From: Armatimonadota bacterium
GTDB lineage: Bacteria > Armatimonadota > SYMT01 > JACQGL01
Direction: 5' to 3'
Length of the DNA stretch: 40,225 nucleotides
Assembly: GCA_016199525.1 (NCBI GenBank)
Contig: JACQGL010000198.1
Location: 1-40,225, forward strand
The notes below the pieces were generated by a model, which was not told the DNA's origin, searched no databases, and saw only the letters and a program-made list of their open reading frames with translations. Shown one piece after another: positions 1 to 8,264 of the stretch; positions within the stretch are counted from its first letter, which is position 1; every line of letters starts with the position of its first letter. The position numbers and the translations under genes are program-made.

Positions 1-551
1 AGGCCACGGAGCTGATCCACCGCAAGCGGCCCGGCTGCCTGGTGGGCGCCTACACCGGCTCCTGGTACGACTCCTCCTTTCAGGTGGGAGTGAACTGGGC
101 TGCGGATGATTACGCCGCCGGGCTTGACTGGATGTCGCCCGCCTATTCGCAGACCGGGTACGCAGGTCTGCTGGATTGGATCACCACGGGCTGCTACTTT
201 CCTGTGGCGCGTCGAGAGGATGCGCGCGCCGCGGGCGCACCGGAGAGATTTACCGTGGAAGCCGCCGCCGAGTACGCCACGCGCGTGGTAAACGATGCGA
301 CGTTTCACTACGCGGGGATCAACCTCGCAGATTACCGCGGGCGACCGGAGGCATTCCGGAACGCCGTCCAGGCTGCCCGTAAGAACAGCCAGGGCGTGAT
401 GCTGTTCGATCTTGTCTACGTGGAAGAGTACGGCTGGTGGGACCTGATCAAGGAGCTATTCGCTACACCGCAGCGCGCCCCTCACGACATCCCTGGCCTG
501 CGGGACGCCCTGCGCCAGGCGCACCGATCCCTGGCCGAGGCCAACCGGTGA
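1..551 (+). CDS. Glycoside-hydrolase-like protein, C-terminal part (5' truncated)
   Basis: The frame is open from the window edge (first full codon at 3), so the gene begins upstream; about 182 C-terminal residues are visible. The segment is rich in aromatic residues, with stretches such as GAYTGSWYDSSF, GLDWMSPAY and VMLFDLVYVEEYGWW, which look like strand ends and substrate-facing loops of a TIM-barrel glycosidase (GH10-like or GHL-type families). No catalytic pair can be assigned from the fragment, so the family is inference. Its stop (549-551) overlaps the GTG start of the next gene, a secreted protein, so the two are probably co-transcribed and may act on extracellular carbohydrate. It has no visible link to the flagellar genes. 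Confidence 0.5.
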   Translation, partial: ATELIHRKRPGCLVGAYTGSWYDSSFQVGVNWAADDYAAGLDWMSPAYSQTGYAGLLDWITTGCYFPVARREDARAAGAPERFTVEAAAEYATRVVNDATFHYAGINLADYRGRPEAFRNAVQAARKNSQGVMLFDLVYVEEYGWWDLIKELFATPQRAPHDIPGLRDALRQAHRSLAEANR

Positions 552-1987
552 GCTGCCGTAGATGGCTCAGTGGGCTGGCGCTGCTCCTGGTAGGGCTGGC
601 GCTGCTCCCGATGGCCATCGGGACCCCGCCCGCACGCGGGGCACCCACGCCCGTCCCGATGGCCATCGGGAGCAGGGACGCCGGCAGCACCGAGCTGTTC
701 CGCATCCGGCTGGTAAACCGGGCCCGCGGCCCGATCGCTGTCAGCCTGGACGCCGGCGAAACCTGGGAGGTAATCGGCCGGATCGTTCAGCCCGCGACGG
801 CGCTGGCCACCGTCACCTCGCTCTACGAAGATCAGGGTGCGGGCACGGTGGCGGGCGTGGATGCCGAGACGCTGGCAATCCGCGCTCCCTCTCTGGCGGA
901 TGAGCCCCGAATCCTCACCCTCGCTGCCACGGGTGCGCGCGCCGCTCCCGGGCTGCTGGTCACCGACATTCCGGCGGGCGGCCCATTGTTCCGATCCCTG
1001 ACCCCTCCCTGCGGGAGCCAGATGTTACTCCAGAAAGACGGCCAGCTGGCGCCCCTGCCCCTGGAGTATCAGCCACGAATCGGGGATACTCTGGTGATCG
1101 TGGCCCTTCACTCCCCAGCCTGCCCCGAAGCGATCGTGATCGAGAACAAGGAGGAAGGCGAGGTGACTGCCCTCACCGCCGCCGGCCAGTCGCGGCTGAT
1201 CGGCCGCGTTCGCCAACCGCTGCGGGGCGTTGGGCGCTACCCGGGTACGGACCGGGCGGGGGCGGGCGCCGTGGTCGGCTGGCAGCCGCTGATGGTGCTG
1301 GTTTCCACTGCCGGGTGGCGGCGGCGCGTGGGACCGGACGGCAATCTTCTGGAGGGCAAGGGCGGCTTTATCATCCAGCCCGCGGAGCCCATGCTCCGCG
1401 GGGCCACTCACGCCGCGTCGCAGGTGCTCATCGAAAGCACGGCGGAGCCAGGTGAACCCCGGCCCGCGCGCTCGCCGCTGTTTTCGCTCCCCGTACCCAT
1501 CTCCCGCGGCATCCCGACTGATGAGGCCCCCACGCGGGTGGAGGTGCGCATCGACGACGGGCCGTGGGAGCCCATGCCCGACCTGCGAGGCCCCATCGGG
1601 GAGAGTGAGTTCCGCGCGCGGCTCGCCGCGCAGTTGGGCGAGGGACGAACCGTGCAGACCGGCATCACCCACCTCCGCATCGTGTGCTGCAAACCGAGCC
1701 CCGCGCTCATCCGACACGCGCTCAAGCTGGCTACCACGCCGCGGCTGGGAGATGCCGTCCAGCGTGGCCGGGTGACCATCAACGCGAAGGTGGCGGGTGA
1801 GGAGATCAGAGCGGTCGGGTTCTGCCTGAACGGCGACCTCCGCAGCCTGATCAACCAGCCCCCCTTTTCCTGGGTCTGGGACACTACCACCACCCCTAAC
1901 GGCAACCACCTTCTGGAAATCCGTGGCTATAACGAGCAGCACGTGCTTATTCAGTCGGTGAAGATGCGGGTGGTGGTGGATAATTAG
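548..1987 (+). CDS. Secreted protein with C-terminal Ig-like domain
   Basis: A 479-residue protein. The GTG at 548 is chosen because it overlaps the preceding stop (GTGA) and opens directly into a signal peptide: MSCRRW, then a Leu-rich core (about residues 8-20) and a small-residue cleavage region. An upstream ATG at 437 in the same frame would bury that signal inside the previous gene. The last 70 residues or so (VTINAKV to VVVDN) have the bacterial Ig-like pattern, with the typical F-x-W-D-T turn followed by NGNHLLEIRGYN. The middle 330 residues are not recognised. Residues about 20-41 carry PMAIG twice, encoded by two identical 18-bp palindromes (see repeats). Probably exported with, and functionally tied to, the preceding hydrolase-like protein. 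Confidence 0.7.
   Translation: MSCRRWLSGLALLLVGLALLPMAIGTPPARGAPTPVPMAIGSRDAGSTELFRIRLVNRARGPIAVSLDAGETWEVIGRIVQPATALATVTSLYEDQGAGTVAGVDAETLAIRAPSLADEPRILTLAATGARAAPGLLVTDIPAGGPLFRSLTPPCGSQMLLQKDGQLAPLPLEYQPRIGDTLVIVALHSPACPEAIVIENKEEGEVTALTAAGQSRLIGRVRQPLRGVGRYPGTDRAGAGAVVGWQPLMVLVSTAGWRRRVGPDGNLLEGKGGFIIQPAEPMLRGATHAASQVLIESTAEPGEPRPARSPLFSLPVPISRGIPTDEAPTRVEVRIDDGPWEPMPDLRGPIGESEFRARLAAQLGEGRTVQTGITHLRIVCCKPSPALIRHALKLATTPRLGDAVQRGRVTINAKVAGEEIRAVGFCLNGDLRSLINQPPFSWVWDTTTTPNGNHLLEIRGYNEQHVLIQSVKMRVVVDN
606..623. repeat. 18-bp perfect palindrome, copy 1
   Basis: TCCCGATGGCCATCGGGA reads the same on both strands. It lies in frame in the end of the signal peptide of the secreted protein and encodes PMAIG. 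An identical copy lies 48 bp downstream. It belongs to a TCCCGA-N5/6-TCGGGA family found six times in this window. Confidence 0.85.
654..671. repeat. 18-bp perfect palindrome, copy 2
   Basis: Identical to the copy at 606-623 and in the same reading frame, again encoding PMAIG. The 48-bp pitch equals 16 codons. The intervening bases (CCCCG...CGGGG) can form a further short hairpin. Confidence 0.85.
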
Positions 1988-2068
1988 CGCCAGAATGCGC
2001 GCCCCAGAGGAGACCGAATAGCCACCGCCCGGAAGCTCCCTGCCGTCGTTCTGTCCTCCGTCCTTCCC

Positions 2069-2866
2069 ATGTCCACCGCTCCGATCGTAGCCCTGCTCTC
2101 CGACTTCGGCCTCCGGGACCCATACGTAGGGGCGATAAAAGGCGTGCTCCTCTCCCGCTGCCCCCAGGCGGTCCTGGTGGACATCACCCACGAAATTGAT
2201 CCGGGGGATGTGTTCGGCGGTGCGCTGGCGCTTTTGGCAGCGGCGCCCTACTTCCCCGAGCAGACGATCTTTCTGGCGGTGGTGGATCCCGGCGTGGGCG
2301 GGCCGCGCCGTCCGATCTGCGTGCGGGCGGGCGGGCGACATTTCGTGGGACCGGACAATGGTCTCCTATGGCTCGCGGCAGCGGCGTGCGGGCCGCCCGA
2401 GGCCTACGCGCTCACAGAACCGGCCTATCGCCTGCCCACGGTGAGCGACACTTTCCACGGCCGCGACCTCTTCGCCCCTGCGGCAGCGGCGCTGGCGACG
2501 GGCGTGCCTGCCGAGCGGCTTGGCCCGCGCATTCGCCGGCCCACACGGCTGACGTTCCCCTCCCCCGCCGTGCGTCCCGGCGAGGCGCGCGGCGAGGTCC
2601 TCCTCATCGATCGGTTTGGCAACGCAATCACCAACCTCTGCCCCGCGCACCTTGGCTGTCCGGCCCCCGGAGAGGTGATCTTCGCCGTGGAGGGGGCGCA
2701 GATTCGCGGCCCGTCGCGCAGCTACCAGGAAGCGGCAGAGGGCGATCTGGTAGTGGTGCTCGGCAGCACCGGCCGCTACGAAATCGCCATCAATCGTGGC
2801 AGTGCCGCGGAACGCCTCCACCTGCGCCGGGGCTCCCCCGTGCACGCGCGGCGGTCTGTGCCATAG
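2069..2866 (+). CDS. S-adenosyl-L-methionine hydrolase (adenosine-forming)
   Basis: A 265-residue member of the SAM hydroxide adenosyltransferase family (DUF62), which cleaves SAM with water into adenosine and methionine. Family hallmarks visible: SDFGLRDPYVG (11-21), VDPGVGGPRR (72-81), GPDNGLL (94-100), TFHGRDLFAP (128-137) and IDRFGNAITN (180-189). The Asp-Arg-His set that activates water is present as D73, R80 and H130, which separates this enzyme from the related fluorinases and chlorinases. The ATG at 2069 has no good Shine-Dalgarno, but the protein begins at the usual family position. It sits between a secreted protein and a zinc-ribbon protein, and the neighbourhood gives no clue to a specific pathway. 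Confidence 0.92.
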   Translation: MSTAPIVALLSDFGLRDPYVGAIKGVLLSRCPQAVLVDITHEIDPGDVFGGALALLAAAPYFPEQTIFLAVVDPGVGGPRRPICVRAGGRHFVGPDNGLLWLAAAACGPPEAYALTEPAYRLPTVSDTFHGRDLFAPAAAALATGVPAERLGPRIRRPTRLTFPSPAVRPGEARGEVLLIDRFGNAITNLCPAHLGCPAPGEVIFAVEGAQIRGPSRSYQEAAEGDLVVVLGSTGRYEIAINRGSAAERLHLRRGSPVHARRSVP

Positions 2867-2949
2867 GGAGGCGATTTGCTTCGCGGCCGGACGGGTATAC
2901 GAAAACGGGCGCGCCGATCCCCGAACGCTCGCGCGCCCAGGAGGTCCCG

Positions 2950-3504
2950 ATGGCACGCATTCCCCGGGTAACCGGACGCCCGGCCGCCCCGCCGCCTCCC
3001 AGACCCAGCAGCCCGGCGCCCACGCCCATTCGACGGGACATCCAGGACTGGGACGATCCGTATCGAGAAGAGGAACACTACGAAAACGGGGCCGTCTGCC
3101 GGCTGTGCGGCGCCGTCTACCACGAGGGCCGCTGGGTGCTGGACGAGGATCTGCGTCAGCAGCTCACCGCTGCTCTCGGCGAGCATCCTGTTGTCTGCGC
3201 CGGCTGCCAGAAGCAGACCGGACGGGACCCGGGAGGCGTGGTGACCCTCGTGGGCCCGTTCTGGCGGCAGCACTGGCACGAGATCATCGGCCTCATCCGC
3301 AATGAAGCGGCGCAGGCCCGCCAGGAAAACCCCACCAGTCACCTGATCGACATCCGGGAGCGCGACGACACGCTGGAAGTGACCACGACGAACGAATTCC
3401 TCGGCCGCCGTCTGGGCGAGGCGCTCCACAACGCCTACAAGGGCGACGTGGAGTATACCTTCTCGCGCGACAACAAGCTGGTGCGGGTGCGCTGGCAGCG
3501 GTAG
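2950..3504 (+). CDS. BCAM0308-family zinc-ribbon-like protein
   Basis: A 184-residue protein; the ATG at 2950 follows AGGAGG at the right distance. The first 28 residues are basic and Pro-rich. Two CxxC pairs (C50/C53 in CRLCGAVYHEGRW, C83/C86 in CAGCQ) probably bind one zinc ion. The rest (about 100-184) looks like an alpha-beta fold ending in VRWQR. The CGAVYHEGRW plus CxGCQ pattern matches proteins annotated as the BCAM0308 family, whose function is unknown. Many zinc-ribbon proteins of this layout bind RNA or ribosomes, but nothing in the sequence proves that here. The gene ends 80 bases before the sigma-54-type promoter of the flagellar arm. Confidence 0.75.
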   Translation: MARIPRVTGRPAAPPPPRPSSPAPTPIRRDIQDWDDPYREEEHYENGAVCRLCGAVYHEGRWVLDEDLRQQLTAALGEHPVVCAGCQKQTGRDPGGVVTLVGPFWRQHWHEIIGLIRNEAAQARQENPTSHLIDIRERDDTLEVTTTNEFLGRRLGEALHNAYKGDVEYTFSRDNKLVRVRWQR

Positions 3505-3583
3505 CGGTCGCCTATGCACGGGCGCGGCCCAAGGCGCTGGGGATGACGTCGTCGCGTGCCCCAGGCGCGCGGTTGGCTGCATT

Positions 3584-3599
3584 TGGCACCACCATTGCA
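3584..3599 (+). promoter_or_regulatory. Sigma-54 (RpoN) type promoter
   Basis: TGGCAC-CACCA-TTGCA matches the -24/-12 consensus TGGCAC-N5-TTGCW at every fixed position, with GG at 3585-3586, GC at 3597-3598 and exactly ten bases between. It lies in the only gap (3505-3612) between the zinc-ribbon gene and the HD-GYP gene. The predicted start of transcription is near 3610, only three bases before the GTG of the HD-GYP gene. It could drive the HD-GYP gene and the rod and ring genes after it. Confidence 0.75.
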
Positions 3600-3612
3600 C
3601 GATGCGTAAGCC

Positions 3613-4758
3613 GTGGCCGCAGAAACTCACACGTGTCGCCAAGAACCGACGGACGTCCTGCGCATCGGCGACGCGCTAAGCCGGCCGGTTTACGGCCGAC
3701 CGGACGGCGCGTCTGCGCGCGTGCTCCTCCTGGCCGCCGGACAGCGGATTGAGTCCGAACTGCAACTGCGCCGGCTGCGGGAAGCGGGGTTCGCCGTCCA
3801 GCTGCCGTCCGAGGAGCGCTCTCCCAACGATCCGGCATTACCGCCCGCCGATCCGTCGCCGCCCGCCGCGTCAGCGATGTTCACCCAACGCCTGGAGGCG
3901 GGGCAGCGCTTGCGGCAGACGGTGATCGAGGCCGCCGGGGACATTACGCGGCGCGTGGCGTCCGGCGCGGCCCCGGACATCCCCAACCTGCTCTCTGCCA
4001 GTTCCGTGTTAGCCGCCGAGGTGGCTGCGGATCCATACGCGGTTGCCACCGTTGCCCACCTCCAGCAATGCGACGACTACACCGTCGAGCACAGCGCCGA
4101 CGTGGCCATCCTGACGGTCGCCATCGCTCACCTCCTGGGCCGTGGGGCGACCGATCTGCGCCTGCTGGCACTGGCGGGCCTGCTGCACGATGTGGGCAAG
4201 CAACGCGTGCCGAAGGAGATTCTGGACAAACCAGGGCCCCTCACGCCCGAGGAGCTCAAGGAAGTCCGCCGGCACCCCCAGCACGGCTTTGACATCCTCA
4301 CCCACTGCGAGGACTGTGCGCCGGAAGCGCGACTGGTGGCGCTTCAGCACCACGAGTGTCCGGACGGATCCGGCTACCCGGCCGGGTGCGCTCGCTCCGT
4401 CTTACACCCGTACAGTTTGATCGCTGCAGTCGCCGACACGTTTGATGCTATGACCGCCGACCGGGTCTACCACAAGGGCATCCCTGCCCGACCGGCGCTG
4501 CTGCAGCTCCACGCCGCGCGTGAGACGCACTTCGATGCGGCTGCTGTCGCCGCGCTCATCAAGCTGGTTGGCGTTTACCCCGTGGGCACGCGGGTAGTCC
4601 TGAACACCGGCGAGCGCGCTGTCGTGATTGCCCCCAACCCTGAGGATACAACCCGCCCCGTAGTTCAGGTGGATCAGGACCACCTGGGCCGTGCGCTCGC
4701 CCGCTCGTTCACCCTCTTCCTGCAAGGCGCGTCGTGCTGCATTGTTGCCGCGCAGTGA
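3613..4758 (+). CDS. HD-GYP domain protein (probable c-di-GMP phosphodiesterase)
   Basis: A 381-residue protein. The N-terminal part (13-65) resembles the small domain often found before HD-GYP (LRIGDALSRPVY, LLLAAGQRI, LRRLREAGF). Residues about 90-300 form the HD-GYP domain: H160 (YTVEHS), LHDVGK (191-196), HHECPDGSGYP (246-256) and ADTFDAMTADRVY (274-286). The metal-binding His/Asp set and the GYP motif are intact, so c-di-GMP hydrolysis is likely. No membrane segment is seen. The GTG at 3613 keeps the whole N-terminal domain; with the predicted transcript starting near 3610 the message would be almost leaderless. A CTG at 3658 is a less likely alternative start. It lies 85 bases before flgF and probably links c-di-GMP level to flagellar assembly or motility. 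Confidence 0.85.
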   Translation: MAAETHTCRQEPTDVLRIGDALSRPVYGRPDGASARVLLLAAGQRIESELQLRRLREAGFAVQLPSEERSPNDPALPPADPSPPAASAMFTQRLEAGQRLRQTVIEAAGDITRRVASGAAPDIPNLLSASSVLAAEVAADPYAVATVAHLQQCDDYTVEHSADVAILTVAIAHLLGRGATDLRLLALAGLLHDVGKQRVPKEILDKPGPLTPEELKEVRRHPQHGFDILTHCEDCAPEARLVALQHHECPDGSGYPAGCARSVLHPYSLIAAVADTFDAMTADRVYHKGIPARPALLQLHAARETHFDAAAVAALIKLVGVYPVGTRVVLNTGERAVVIAPNPEDTTRPVVQVDQDHLGRALARSFTLFLQGASCCIVAAQ

Positions 4759-4766
4759 GGGCTGCA

Positions 4767-4784
4767 TCCCGAAAGCTTTCGGGA
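4767..4784. repeat. 18-bp perfect palindrome in the HD-GYP/flgF gap
   Basis: TCCCGAAAGCTTTCGGGA is fully self-complementary. It lies 8 bases after the HD-GYP stop and 60 bases before flgF. No T-run follows, so it is not a classical terminator. It has the same TCCCGA arms as the copies inside coding genes, including a near-identical one in flgF. Confidence 0.85.
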
Positions 4785-4843
4785 CGCGCGCACGCCCCCT
4801 TGAGTCCCCCATCGCCTCTGCCGAAGGAGCGGCGGAGGCAACG

Positions 4844-5572
4844 ATGCTTCGAGGATTGTATCGCTCCGCTGCGGGGATGCTCGCGCAGGCCGCTACCCAG
4901 GACGCCCTGGCCAACAACCTTGCCAACACGCACACGAGCGGTTTCAAACGGCAGATCCCCACGGTAACCTTCTCCGCCGTCTGGCAGGCGCAGGTCGGGG
5001 AACGGGCCGCGGCCCGCCGCGAGCGTCTGATCACCGAGTACCACACCGACTTCACCCAGGGTGAACTGCACCGCACGGAGGGGGCCACCGATCTGGCGCT
5101 GGATGGACCGGACTTCTTCGTGGTGCGGACGCCGCAGGGAGAGCGGCTGACGCGGGGCGGCAGCTTCCACGTGGCCCCCAGCGGCGAGCTGGTGGATGCT
5201 AGCGGCGCTGTGCTGCTAGGGAAGGCAGGCCCCATTCGGCCCGGCGCGGGGCCCTGGCAGATCCGTGAAGACGGCACCGTGCTGGCCGCGGGGCAGGCGG
5301 TAGACCAGATCCGTCTGGCATCCCGAAAGCCTTCGGGACCGCCGCCCGAACGGCTCGGCGAGGCGCTCTTTGTCGCCCGCGATCTCACCGCCGCGCCCCC
5401 GGGCGAAACCCACGTCCTCCAGGGATGGATCGAACAGCCTAACCTGGACCCGGTGCGGGAGATGGTTTCCATGATCGCCGCGTTGCGAGCCTACGAAATG
5501 GCCCAGCGCGCGGTAACCGCCCAGGACGAGACCCTGGAGCGGGCGATCAACGATGTCGGACGAACGAGGTAA
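4844..5572 (+). CDS. flgF: Flagellar proximal rod protein FlgF
   Basis: A 242-residue rod protein of the flg_basal-rod family. The N-terminus has the family helix with ANNLANTHTSGFKRQ (about 24-38), close to the consensus ANNxANxxTxGFK. The middle holds the LDGPDFFVV...RGGSFHV segment typical of FlgE/F/G, and the C-terminus the second rod helix (EMVSMIAALRAYEMAQR). The ATG at 4844 matches the family start; the frame is open further upstream but nothing there is conserved. It is followed after 3 bases by flgG, and the two form the rod of the basal body across the periplasm. A TCCCGA palindrome (5321-5338) in frame encodes the S-R-K-P-S-G stretch of a loop. Confidence 0.92.
   Translation: MLRGLYRSAAGMLAQAATQDALANNLANTHTSGFKRQIPTVTFSAVWQAQVGERAAARRERLITEYHTDFTQGELHRTEGATDLALDGPDFFVVRTPQGERLTRGGSFHVAPSGELVDASGAVLLGKAGPIRPGAGPWQIREDGTVLAAGQAVDQIRLASRKPSGPPPERLGEALFVARDLTAAPPGETHVLQGWIEQPNLDPVREMVSMIAALRAYEMAQRAVTAQDETLERAINDVGRTR
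5321..5338. repeat. 18-bp near-palindrome inside flgF
   Basis: TCCCGAAAGCCTTCGGGA differs from the intergenic copy at 4767 by one base (T to C in the centre). It is in frame and encodes SRKPSG in a region between conserved FlgF segments, consistent with insertion into a tolerant loop. Confidence 0.8.
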
Positions 5573-5575
5573 AGA

Positions 5576-6364
5576 ATGATCCGTTCGCTCTACACCTCTG
5601 CGACCGGAATGGTCGCACAGCAGCTCAATATGGACGTCATCGCCAACAACCTGGCGAACGTCAACACCGCAGGGTTCAAGAAGAGCCGTGTGGATTTCCA
5701 GGACCTGCTCTACCAGGTGACGCGCGCGGCAGGCACCGCTACCGGCCAGGGGCAGCAGGTCCCCACCGGTGTGCAGGTGGGTCTGGGCACGCGCAGCGCC
5801 GCCGTGACGCGGTTGTTCAACCAGGGCGACTTCCGGCAGACCGATAACCCCCTGGACTTGGTGATCGAAGGCTCGGGCTTCTTCCAGGTTCAGATGCCGG
5901 ACGGCACCATTGGCTACTCGCGGGACGGCTCGTTCAAGCTGGACAGCCAGGGCCGCGTCGTTACCGCGGATGGCTACCCCTTGGAGCCAGAGATCACTGT
6001 GCCGCAGGACGGCAGCGACCTGACGATCGCCCCGGATGGCACCGTTTCGGTGGTGCTGCCGGGCCAAACGCAGCCGCAGCAGGTGGGGCAGATCCAGATC
6101 GCTCGCTTCATCAACGCCGCTGGGCTCAGCGGCATCGGCCGGAACCTGTTCCGACCTACCGCCGCATCCGGGGAACCCCAGGTGGGCACACCGGGACAGG
6201 AAGGCTTCGGCACCCTCGCCCAGCACTTTGTGGAGATGTCCAACGTGAAGGTGGTCGAGGAGATGGTCGATATGATCGTCGCCCAGCGGGCCTACGAGAT
6301 CAACTCGCGCAGCATCCAGACCTCGGATGAGATGCTGAGCATCGCTAACAACATGCGGCGGTAG
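5576..6364 (+). CDS. flgG: Flagellar distal rod protein FlgG
   Basis: A 262-residue protein, the usual FlgG length. It has the N-terminal [16 protein letters not shown] helix and [18 protein letters not shown], the central [16 protein letters not shown] and [10 protein letters not shown] motifs, and the C-terminal helix with [18 protein letters not shown]. FlgG forms the distal rod that passes through the P and L rings, and is secreted by the flagellar type III apparatus rather than by Sec, so no signal peptide is expected or seen. It starts 3 bases after flgF and is followed after 4 bases by flgA. Confidence 0.97.
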   Translation: MIRSLYTSATGMVAQQLNMDVIANNLANVNTAGFKKSRVDFQDLLYQVTRAAGTATGQGQQVPTGVQVGLGTRSAAVTRLFNQGDFRQTDNPLDLVIEGSGFFQVQMPDGTIGYSRDGSFKLDSQGRVVTADGYPLEPEITVPQDGSDLTIAPDGTVSVVLPGQTQPQQVGQIQIARFINAAGLSGIGRNLFRPTAASGEPQVGTPGQEGFGTLAQHFVEMSNVKVVEEMVDMIVAQRAYEINSRSIQTSDEMLSIANNMRR

Positions 6365-6368
6365 GGCG

Positions 6369-7355
6369 ATGCGACTCCTGTTCGTCTGTAGCCTGTTAGC
6401 CCTTCTCTGGCTTAAGGCGGCGCAGGCCGCCGCGCCGCCGGAGGCGTCCACCCCGGCGGCGCCGACTCCGCAGACGGTGATTACGTTTCACGCGCAGGCC
6501 GAGGTCGAGGGAGACCGGGTCCGGCTGGGGGATGTGGCGCTCATCGAAACGGAAGACGCCGGGCTCGCGGAACGGCTGGCGGCGGTGGTGGTGGGCGCCG
6601 CGCCGCTGGTGGGCCGGACGCGCTCACTATCCGCCGCCTACTGCAAGATCCGGGTGCGAGCCAACCGCGTGGATCTGAAGAGCCTTGCCTTTGCCGGCGC
6701 CGACCTGGTGGAGGTGCTCCGGAAAGGGCAGGTGGTGCGCGGCGCCGACGTGCTGGCGGCGGCGGTGGCGGAGCTCGAACGCCAGCGCCCGGAGAGCGGC
6801 GCCGTATTCGTGCCTGCTTCGCAGCCGTCCGACATAACGGTGCCGCTGGGAGAGGTGGCCCTGGAGGCTCGCTGCCGCGTTGGCGCGAGTGGTAGCTCGG
6901 CAGCTGTCCCTGTCTCCATCAGCGTGAGCGGTCGCCCGGTGGCCCTGCAGACTGTGTACCTGCGGGTAGGCAGGCGGGCGCCGGCCCTCATCCTGGCGCG
7001 CGACCTTCCCGCGGGGGCTGAACTCACCCCCGAGGACGTGGTGGTAGAAGAGCGCACGGTGCTGCCCGGCCCCGTGGCCCTCAGCGCCGTGGAGGACATC
7101 GCCGGCTGCCAGCTGGCCCAGCCGACGAAGGCGGGCACGACGCTCACCCGTTCCCTGGTGCGCGCGGTGGTGCTAGTGAAGCGCGGCGCGCACGTGCGGC
7201 TGGTGTGCCGCGCGCCGGGGTTTGTCGTCTCCTGCCTTGGCGAAGCCCTCGGGGACGCGACGCGCGGCCAGACGGTGCGCGTCCGAAATCCCACTAGCCA
7301 GCAGGAGCTAGCGGGCGTGGTTGTGGATCGCGACCTGGTAGAAGTGAGCTTCTAA
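6369..7355 (+). CDS. flgA: P-ring assembly chaperone FlgA
   Basis: A 328-residue protein with a signal peptide (hydrophobic residues 2-14, cleavage near the AQAAA region), as expected for a periplasmic chaperone of FlgI. The C-terminal third contains an SAF domain (RDLPAGAELTPEDV and the following lines), which is the FlgA/AFP-like part. It is longer than the enterobacterial protein (about 220 residues); the extra length lies in the N-terminal half. Its presence with flgH and flgI implies a peptidoglycan ring and therefore an outer membrane. It lies between flgG and flgH, separated from flgH by 73 bases. Confidence 0.88.
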   Translation: MRLLFVCSLLALLWLKAAQAAAPPEASTPAAPTPQTVITFHAQAEVEGDRVRLGDVALIETEDAGLAERLAAVVVGAAPLVGRTRSLSAAYCKIRVRANRVDLKSLAFAGADLVEVLRKGQVVRGADVLAAAVAELERQRPESGAVFVPASQPSDITVPLGEVALEARCRVGASGSSAAVPVSISVSGRPVALQTVYLRVGRRAPALILARDLPAGAELTPEDVVVEERTVLPGPVALSAVEDIAGCQLAQPTKAGTTLTRSLVRAVVLVKRGAHVRLVCRAPGFVVSCLGEALGDATRGQTVRVRNPTSQQELAGVVVDRDLVEVSF

Positions 7356-7428
7356 CGTATTGCGTAGGGGGTAACGTGTCAGGCGCTCTGGCTCGAACAG
7401 ACCGGGGCTTCGCCCGGGAGACGAGGAG

Positions 7429-8022
7429 ATGGGCAGAACAAGACGGCTGATGTTGACGCTCGTGCCGCTGTTGTCAGTAACAGCGGTCCCTCTGGCGAGG
7501 GCGCGGGCTGAGTCTATCTACCGACCCAGCGGCATCCGCTCGATGTACGCGGACCGGAAGGCGCGCGCCGTCGGGGATGTGATTACGGTTCTGGTCACGG
7601 AGAACACTATCTCCGATCAGAAAGCGGAGACAACGGTGAGCCGTGAGGCATCGGCGGCGGCGGGTGCGGATGGCGGGCTGCTGAAATTCCTGCCGCTTAC
7701 CACCCTGACGGGAAGAGAAGCGCACACCGGCGAGGGAACCACGAGCCGCTCCATACGGCTGCTCACCCGCATCTCGTGCCGGGTCGTGGAGATCACGTCT
7801 GGCGGACAGCTGGTGATCGAGGGCACACGCGGGGTCCAGATCAACAACGACTTGCAGACAGTAACCCTGCGGGGCGTCGTCCGGCCCGAAGATCTGGGCA
7901 TCGATAACACCGTCCCTTCCACCCTCCTCGCGGACGCGGTGGTCAAGGTAAGCGGCAAGGGGCCGATCAACGATCGGCAGAAGCCGGGCATCCTGTCGCG
8001 GCTGTTCCGATTTCTGTTCTGA
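7429..8022 (+). CDS. flgH: Flagellar L-ring protein FlgH (no lipobox)
   Basis: A 197-residue outer-membrane ring protein. Family segments: SIYRPSGIRSMYADRKARAVGDVITVLVTE near the mature start, ISCRVVEI, GQLVIEGTRGVQINND and TVTLRGVVRPEDL. The start at 7429 follows GACGAGGAG. The signal sequence ends in LARARA and there is no cysteine there; the only Cys in the protein is in ISCRV. Typical FlgH is a lipoprotein anchored by an N-terminal lipid, so anchoring here must differ. The gap before it (7356-7428) holds a short C/G-rich hairpin near 7402-7417 but no recognised promoter. Confidence 0.93.
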   Translation: MGRTRRLMLTLVPLLSVTAVPLARARAESIYRPSGIRSMYADRKARAVGDVITVLVTENTISDQKAETTVSREASAAAGADGGLLKFLPLTTLTGREAHTGEGTTSRSIRLLTRISCRVVEITSGGQLVIEGTRGVQINNDLQTVTLRGVVRPEDLGIDNTVPSTLLADAVVKVSGKGPINDRQKPGILSRLFRFLF

Positions 8023-8150
8023 GCCGCGCATTCGGCGGGCGGAGCAGCGTCTGGCCGTGAAGGACCGGTTCGTCTCTCGGGAAAGGCCCGCCAGGGGGAT
8101 CGGCTCACTGTTCGCGCTGCGACGAGCCGCCGGGCGGATTGCCCTGAAAC

Positions 8151-8181
8151 TTGAATCACGCCCCTCCCCCAGACCTATACC
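8151..8181 (+). promoter_or_regulatory. Possible sigma-70-type promoter before flgI
   Basis: The 242-base gap between flgH and flgI contains TTGAAT (8151-8156) and TATACC (8176-8181), 19 bases apart, which is wide. It is the best match to a housekeeping promoter in this gap. The rest of the gap shows no open gene of credible composition. Weak support only. Confidence 0.25.
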
Positions 8182-8264
8182 GTCCCGCTTCCTTGTGCGC
8201 CCCGTAACGATCCCCTTGTGTCCCACCGGTTCCAGGTCGAAAGAAAAACGAGGAAGGTACAGTG

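Noticed and set aside
2862-2882. A GG-N10-GC pattern before the zinc-ribbon gene
   Set aside because: The -24 element (AGGGAG) matches the sigma-54 consensus at only three of six positions.
4767-4784. The palindrome after the HD-GYP gene as an intrinsic terminator
   Set aside because: No T-run follows, and the same element occurs inside coding genes where termination would be harmful.
8057-8264. A possible small gene in the flgH-flgI gap
   Set aside because: The open frame runs on into flgI in a different frame, with a basic, featureless translation and no ribosome site.
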